Shown here: positions 6,272-9,260 of the stretch, piece after piece
How the letters are laid out: every line of letters starts with the position of its first letter
Numbering within the stretch: the first letter of the stretch is position 1
DNA from: Bryobacterales bacterium
GTDB taxonomy: Bacteria > Acidobacteriota > Terriglobia > Bryobacterales > Bryobacteraceae
Assembly: GCA_009697495.1 (NCBI GenBank)
Contig: SHUN01000080.1
Coordinates: 1-9,260, forward strand
DNA: 9,260 bases
Reading direction: 5' to 3'
Program-made: the position numbers and the translations under genes
Notes under the pieces: model-generated
Told to the model about the DNA's origin: nothing
Seen by the model: only the letters and a program-made list of their open reading frames with translations
Database searches by the model: none

Positions 6272-7449
6272 TGGCGCGAGCGATCCTGCTGGTGCTTTTG
6301 TTTCTGCTGTCATGGATTCTGTATCTGGACCGGGCGGCGATATCGACGGCGAAAGATCTGATTTCGAGGGATTTGGGATTATCGAACGATGCCATGGGGG
6401 TGGTGTTCGGCGCCTTCGCGCTGGCCTATGCGTTGGGGCAGATTCCAGCGGGGTGGTTCGCGGACCGGTTTGGGCCGCGCCTGACCTTAACAGTGGTGGT
6501 GGCGTCCTGGAGCGTGTTCACGGCATTGACAGGATTGGCGCCTGAGTTTGCGACGCTCGTAGTGATCCGGTTCCTGTTCGGGTTGGCGGAGGCTGGCGCG
6601 TTTCCGGCGTCGGCGCGGGCGTTCTACACATGGCTGCCGCCGGAGCAGCACGGCCGGGCCAACGGTATCATATTCTCCGGATCGCGGCTGGGGGCGGCGC
6701 TGTCATTCCCGATTCTTGCCGGATTGCTGGATGGATTCGGATGGCGCGTTGCCTTCTATGTGCTGGGGATTCCGGGGCTGCTGTGGGCGGCGGTGTGGTG
6801 GGCGTGGTTCCGCGATAAACCGGCGCCCGTGGCAAAGACGGCGAACCGGCCGCTTGCCGAGATCTTCCGCTCGCGCGCCATGCTGCAAGTGATGGGGCAG
6901 TATTTCGCCAGCAATTTGACGTTTTTTCTATGCCTGTCGTGGATGCTGCCGTACCTGATGGAGCGCTACGATCTGACGCGCGAGCGGGCGTCGTGGTATT
7001 CGATGACGATCCTATTGGTGGGGGCAACGGCGCAGTGGGTCTCGGGATTCCTGACGGACTGGCTGTACCGGGTTGCGCCGCAATGGAGCCGAAGAGGACC
7101 GGCGTTGGGGGGATTTGTGCTGGCCGCGACGGCATTGGCATTGTTGACACAGGCGGGCACGGCGGAGATGGCGGTGGCTCTGTTCACACTGGCGACGTTT
7201 GGAACGGAGATGACGATCAGCCCCAGCTGGGCGTACTGCATCGACATCGGCGGCGGGCGGGCGGGATCAGTATCCGGGGCGATGAACATGGCGGGGAACC
7301 TGGGCGCGTTTGTGAGCGCGAGCGCGTTCCCGGCCCTGGCGCGATGGAATGGCGGCGACGCGGGAATGTACTTCGTGTTGGCCGCTTCATTGAATCTAGC
7401 GAGCGCGGTTTTGTGGCTGCGCATGCCTTACAAGGAGAGAACGTTATGA
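6271..7449 (+). CDS. MFS transporter, anion:cation symporter (hexuronate/glucarate-type) family
   Basis: This is a 392-residue inner-membrane carrier with about 12 hydrophobic segments. Family marks are LYLDRAAIS at 17-25 at the end of helix 1, DLGLSNDAMG before helix 2, and the MFS loop 2-3 signature GWFADRFGPRLTL (61-73). RFLFGLAEAGAFPASARAF at 100-118 (helix 4) and WLPPEQHGRANGI complete the pattern. Together they resemble the ACS group (ExuT, GudP, phthalate and related permeases), which take up hexuronates, aldarates and other organic anions with protons. Transport of an acidic sugar fits the neighbouring glycoside hydrolase and FCD regulator, but the substrate is inferred. At 392 residues it is slightly short for the family (about 420-450). 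The start at 6271 gives a normal first helix. The frame is open further upstream, but that extension is hydrophilic and read from the preceding gene's DNA. The stop overlaps the next start as ATGA. Confidence 0.88.
   Translation: MARAILLVLLFLLSWILYLDRAAISTAKDLISRDLGLSNDAMGVVFGAFALAYALGQIPAGWFADRFGPRLTLTVVVASWSVFTALTGLAPEFATLVVIRFLFGLAEAGAFPASARAFYTWLPPEQHGRANGIIFSGSRLGAALSFPILAGLLDGFGWRVAFYVLGIPGLLWAAVWWAWFRDKPAPVAKTANRPLAEIFRSRAMLQVMGQYFASNLTFFLCLSWMLPYLMERYDLTRERASWYSMTILLVGATAQWVSGFLTDWLYRVAPQWSRRGPALGGFVLAATALALLTQAGTAEMAVALFTLATFGTEMTISPSWAYCIDIGGGRAGSVSGAMNMAGNLGAFVSASAFPALARWNGGDAGMYFVLAASLNLASAVLWLRMPYKERTL
7432..7437 (+). promoter_or_regulatory. Strong ribosome binding site fixing the glycoside hydrolase start
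   Basis: AAGGAG lies inside the last codons of the transporter gene, 8 bases before ATG 7446. It singles out this start, which also gives a clean signal peptide, over the long upstream open frame. Confidence 0.8.
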
Positions 7450-8960
7450 GACTGATTTGTATGATGCTGCTGGCGCTGCCGCTGGCCGCGGTGGAGATTC
7501 CGCGCTATGGCACCCATGATTTTTCCTTCAACGCGGCTGCCGCGGGAAATCCGTTTGACGGCGGGTTGACAGGGCTCTTTGAAGGGCCGGGTGGACTGCG
7601 GCTGAGCGTGCCCGGTTTCTACGACGGCTCCAACACGTGGCGAATTCGCTTCTCTCCAACAGCGGAGGGGAAATGGACCATGCGGACGTCGTCACCGCTG
7701 GCGGCGCTGGACGGGAAGACCGATGCATCGATTGTCTGCATCGCCAACCCGCACCCGCAGATTCGGCGAGGCGGGCTGCGCGTGGACCCGGCGCATCCCC
7801 ACCATTTCATCCGCGAGGATGGTTCCCGGCATTTCCTGCTGGGCTACGAGTCGGACTGGTTGTGGGGCGTTGGCGAGGATATGCACACGCTGATTAACCA
7901 GATGGCCGCGCGAGGCTTTAACCATGTTCTGGTGAATATCTACGGACACGATACAAGCTGGAGCCCAGGGAAGAAACACCAGTACGACTTTGGTCCGCCG
8001 GCCGTTTTTCCGTGGGAGGGCACCAATGCAGCGCCGGACCATTCGCGCCTGAACCCCGCGTTTTTCCAGCACTACGACTCCATGATGCGCGCCCTTCGAG
8101 ATAAGGGAATCGTCGCCCATATCATGCTGAAGGTCTACAACAAAAAGGTGAACTGGCCGGCGAAGTGGAGCGCTGATGAAGAGCGGTATTTCCGCTACGT
8201 GACAGCGCGGTATCAGGGCTTTCAGAACGTGGTCTGGGACTTTGCGAAGGAATCGTTCAACGAAAAGGACGAGCGGCTGCAGTCGCGTTTAACGGATTTG
8301 GTGCGGTCCGCGGACGCCTATCACAGGCTGTTCACGGCGCATGACGATGACCTGTATTCGTGGGACGGGGGGTTGAACCGGAACCTGGATTTCCGTACGG
8401 ATCAGCAGCACACGGACTTCGCGGAGTCGATTGCGTTTGAGCGCGCGATGCGAAAATGGCCGGTGGTGAATTCCGAATTCGGCTATGAGCGCGGGGTGGA
8501 CAAGTTTCCGACATATCGAACGGAGCACGACTGGGAGGAGCAGTTGCGGCGCGGCTATCTGGTGTATTTTGCCGGCGGATATGGCGTGTATTATTACCAC
8601 AACACCGCGTGGGACGTATTCAAGCCGGAGCCGGAAGCGCCGGGGATGACGCGGTTCGAACGGATCCGGAAGATATTGGAGCCGCTGCCGTATTGGCGAA
8701 TGGAACCGGCGAACGAATTGGCTTTCGGCGGGCCGTGCTTGGCGCTCCGCGGCGAGGTATACGCATTCTACGTGGAGGGCGCGCGATTGACGGCGAATCT
8801 GTCGCAACTGGCGGGGGCGGCCACGGCGGAGTGGATCAACACTTGGGACGGGAGGCAGGTTCCGGTCAAGGTGGGTGCGTCCGTCATGAAACTGACGAAG
8901 CCGGAGGCGTTTGGGAAAGCGCCGGCGGTGTTGGTGGTGCGACGTTCCAGTGGCGGATGA
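7446..8960 (+). CDS. Secreted glycoside hydrolase with DUF5060 N-domain and DUF4038-like TIM barrel
   Basis: This 504-residue exported enzyme has a Sec signal MRLICMMLLALPLAA, with cleavage likely after A15. Residues 20-100 match the DUF5060 beta-sandwich (GNPFDGGLTGLF, then LSVPGFYDGSNTWRIRFSPTAEGKW). GGLRVDPAHPHHFIREDGSRHFLLGYESDW (109-138) leads into a (beta/alpha)8 barrel of the apiosidase-like/DUF4038 type, with MHTLINQMAARGFNHVLVNI and IVAHIMLKVYNKK. Two glutamates fit retaining clan GH-A chemistry: E269 in VVWDFAKES as acid/base, and E344 in PVVNSEFGYE as nucleophile. YFAGGYGVYYYHNTAWDVF and a C-terminal beta-domain follow (about 425-500). Relatives act on plant cell-wall side chains and similar glycans, but the linkage here is unknown. 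It is the last gene of the operon, overlaps the transporter stop by 4 bases (ATGA) and has a strong ribosome site. It would release sugars in the periplasm or outside the cell for the carrier and receptor nearby. Confidence 0.87.
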   Translation: MRLICMMLLALPLAAVEIPRYGTHDFSFNAAAAGNPFDGGLTGLFEGPGGLRLSVPGFYDGSNTWRIRFSPTAEGKWTMRTSSPLAALDGKTDASIVCIANPHPQIRRGGLRVDPAHPHHFIREDGSRHFLLGYESDWLWGVGEDMHTLINQMAARGFNHVLVNIYGHDTSWSPGKKHQYDFGPPAVFPWEGTNAAPDHSRLNPAFFQHYDSMMRALRDKGIVAHIMLKVYNKKVNWPAKWSADEERYFRYVTARYQGFQNVVWDFAKESFNEKDERLQSRLTDLVRSADAYHRLFTAHDDDLYSWDGGLNRNLDFRTDQQHTDFAESIAFERAMRKWPVVNSEFGYERGVDKFPTYRTEHDWEEQLRRGYLVYFAGGYGVYYYHNTAWDVFKPEPEAPGMTRFERIRKILEPLPYWRMEPANELAFGGPCLALRGEVYAFYVEGARLTANLSQLAGAATAEWINTWDGRQVPVKVGASVMKLTKPEAFGKAPAVLVVRRSSGG

Positions 8961-9157
8961 CGCGGGGTCTGGCGTTCGTAGCCGAGCACGCTGACGGTGG
9001 CGGTATCGAGCGCCAGATAGGGCCAGGCAGGACAGGTTGGCAAAACTATACGTTAAGCGATACGGCGTATGGCCCGGAAACTCGATCTATCTGAAACAGC
9101 GGGAGATAATCTGTCGTTCTCGGAAACTTCATCTTAACGTCTGATCGGCCGGGATTC

Positions 9158-9177
9158 AAAGCCTTTGGGGGTCTTTT
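9158..9177 (+). terminator. Weak terminator candidate for the GntR-led operon
   Basis: AAAGCC (9158-9163) can pair with GG-CTTT (9170-9171 and 9173-9176), leaving one bulged T and a 6-base loop, and a short T-rich run overlaps the end. It is about 200 bases after the last stop and the stem is poor, so a different or Rho-dependent end is equally possible. Confidence 0.2.
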
Positions 9178-9201
9178 AGGGAGAGCCTTTGGACTTCACT
9201 C

Positions 9202-9227
9202 GCCCCGCGTCGTTGCCCCGCGTCGTC
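9202..9227. repeat. Tandem 13-base direct repeat
   Basis: GCCCCGCGTCGTT (9202-9214) is followed directly by GCCCCGCGTCGTC (9215-9227), 12 of 13 bases identical. Only two copies are seen within the window. Confidence 0.7.
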
Positions 9228-9260
9228 GCCTGACAATACTCTTTCCGCGATACCAATAGC

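Larger units (their letters stand above)
8961..9260. other. Intergenic end region without a convincing gene
   Basis: After the glycoside hydrolase stop no reading frame looks like a known protein on either strand. Short open stretches exist, including a 28-codon minus-strand frame at 9046-9132 and an open minus-strand stretch from 9043 leftwards, but none has family motifs or a good ribosome site. Base composition becomes less GC-rich from about 9041. The region holds a weak hairpin candidate, a 9-base direct repeat (AGCCTTTGG at 9160-9168 and 9184-9192) and a tandem repeat near the edge. Confidence 0.5.

Noticed and set aside
6930..7445. Upstream extension of the glycoside hydrolase by 172 residues
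   Set aside because: It is read from transporter DNA in another frame, and a strong ribosome site plus signal peptide mark ATG 7446.
8768..9043. Minus-strand frame with a segment ALDTATVSVLGYERQTPRH
   Set aside because: The segment looks somewhat protein-like, but it soon enters DNA of the glycoside hydrolase on the other strand and I could not tie it to a family. A translated search of 8961-9043 would decide.
8609..9094. Plus-strand frame running past the glycoside hydrolase stop
   Set aside because: Most of it is a shadow of the glycoside hydrolase, and the part beyond 8960 has no recognisable motif.
9046..9132. A 28-codon minus-strand frame beginning MKFPRTTDYLPLF
   Set aside because: It is too short, lacks a ribosome site and resembles no known small protein.
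1..9260. tRNA, rRNA, riboswitch or CRISPR structures
   Set aside because: No cloverleaf-like segments, regularly spaced repeats or long structured leaders were seen; the only long gap in coding sequence is at the right edge.

Overview
The window suggests a high-GC member of the Acidobacteriota, most likely the Solibacter/Bryobacter group. I infer this from the very large Oar-like TonB-dependent receptor with an N-terminal carboxypeptidase-regulatory domain, the MTRRELL-type Tat signal on a beta-lactamase-fold hydrolase, and the overall gene style. No marker gene confirms it.

Layout, left to right. Bases 1-336 are degraded mobile or accessory DNA. There is a possible broken Lys/Arg/Ala-rich reading frame, then the C-terminal end of an IS3-type transposase (+ strand) that overlaps the next gene tail to tail. 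Bases 333-4603 (minus strand) form a two-gene unit: a 1155-residue TonB-dependent outer-membrane receptor followed, 2 bases after its stop, by an amidohydrolase_2-type metal-dependent hydrolase. A 45-base divergent promoter region (4604-4648) separates this unit from a plus-strand operon (4649-8960). That operon encodes a GntR/FCD regulator, a small beta-lactamase-fold serine hydrolase, an MFS transporter of the anion:cation symporter type and a secreted DUF5060/DUF4038-type glycoside hydrolase. The spacing inside the operon is very tight: 6 bases, then a TAATG overlap, then an ATGA overlap. Bases 8961-9260 hold no convincing gene, only short repeats and a weak terminator candidate.

Working model (inference): this is a small carbohydrate-acquisition locus. 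The secreted glycoside hydrolase cuts a plant or microbial glycan. The receptor brings an oligomer or conjugate across the outer membrane. The serine hydrolase may remove an ester or similar group outside the cytoplasm. The MFS carrier takes up a small acidic product, and the amidohydrolase acts on a cytoplasmic intermediate, possibly a lactone. The GntR protein, encoded at the divergent promoter, probably controls both transcripts. The substrate cannot be named from the sequence, and no dehydrogenase, isomerase or aldolase is present.

I found no RNA gene, CRISPR array, phage or defence system. The oddities are local. The amidohydrolase seems to have gained its last residues from the end of an IS. 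The serine hydrolase seems to have lost a segment between signal and core. The regulator lacks one expected FCD metal ligand, and the receptor mRNA is predicted to be almost leaderless.
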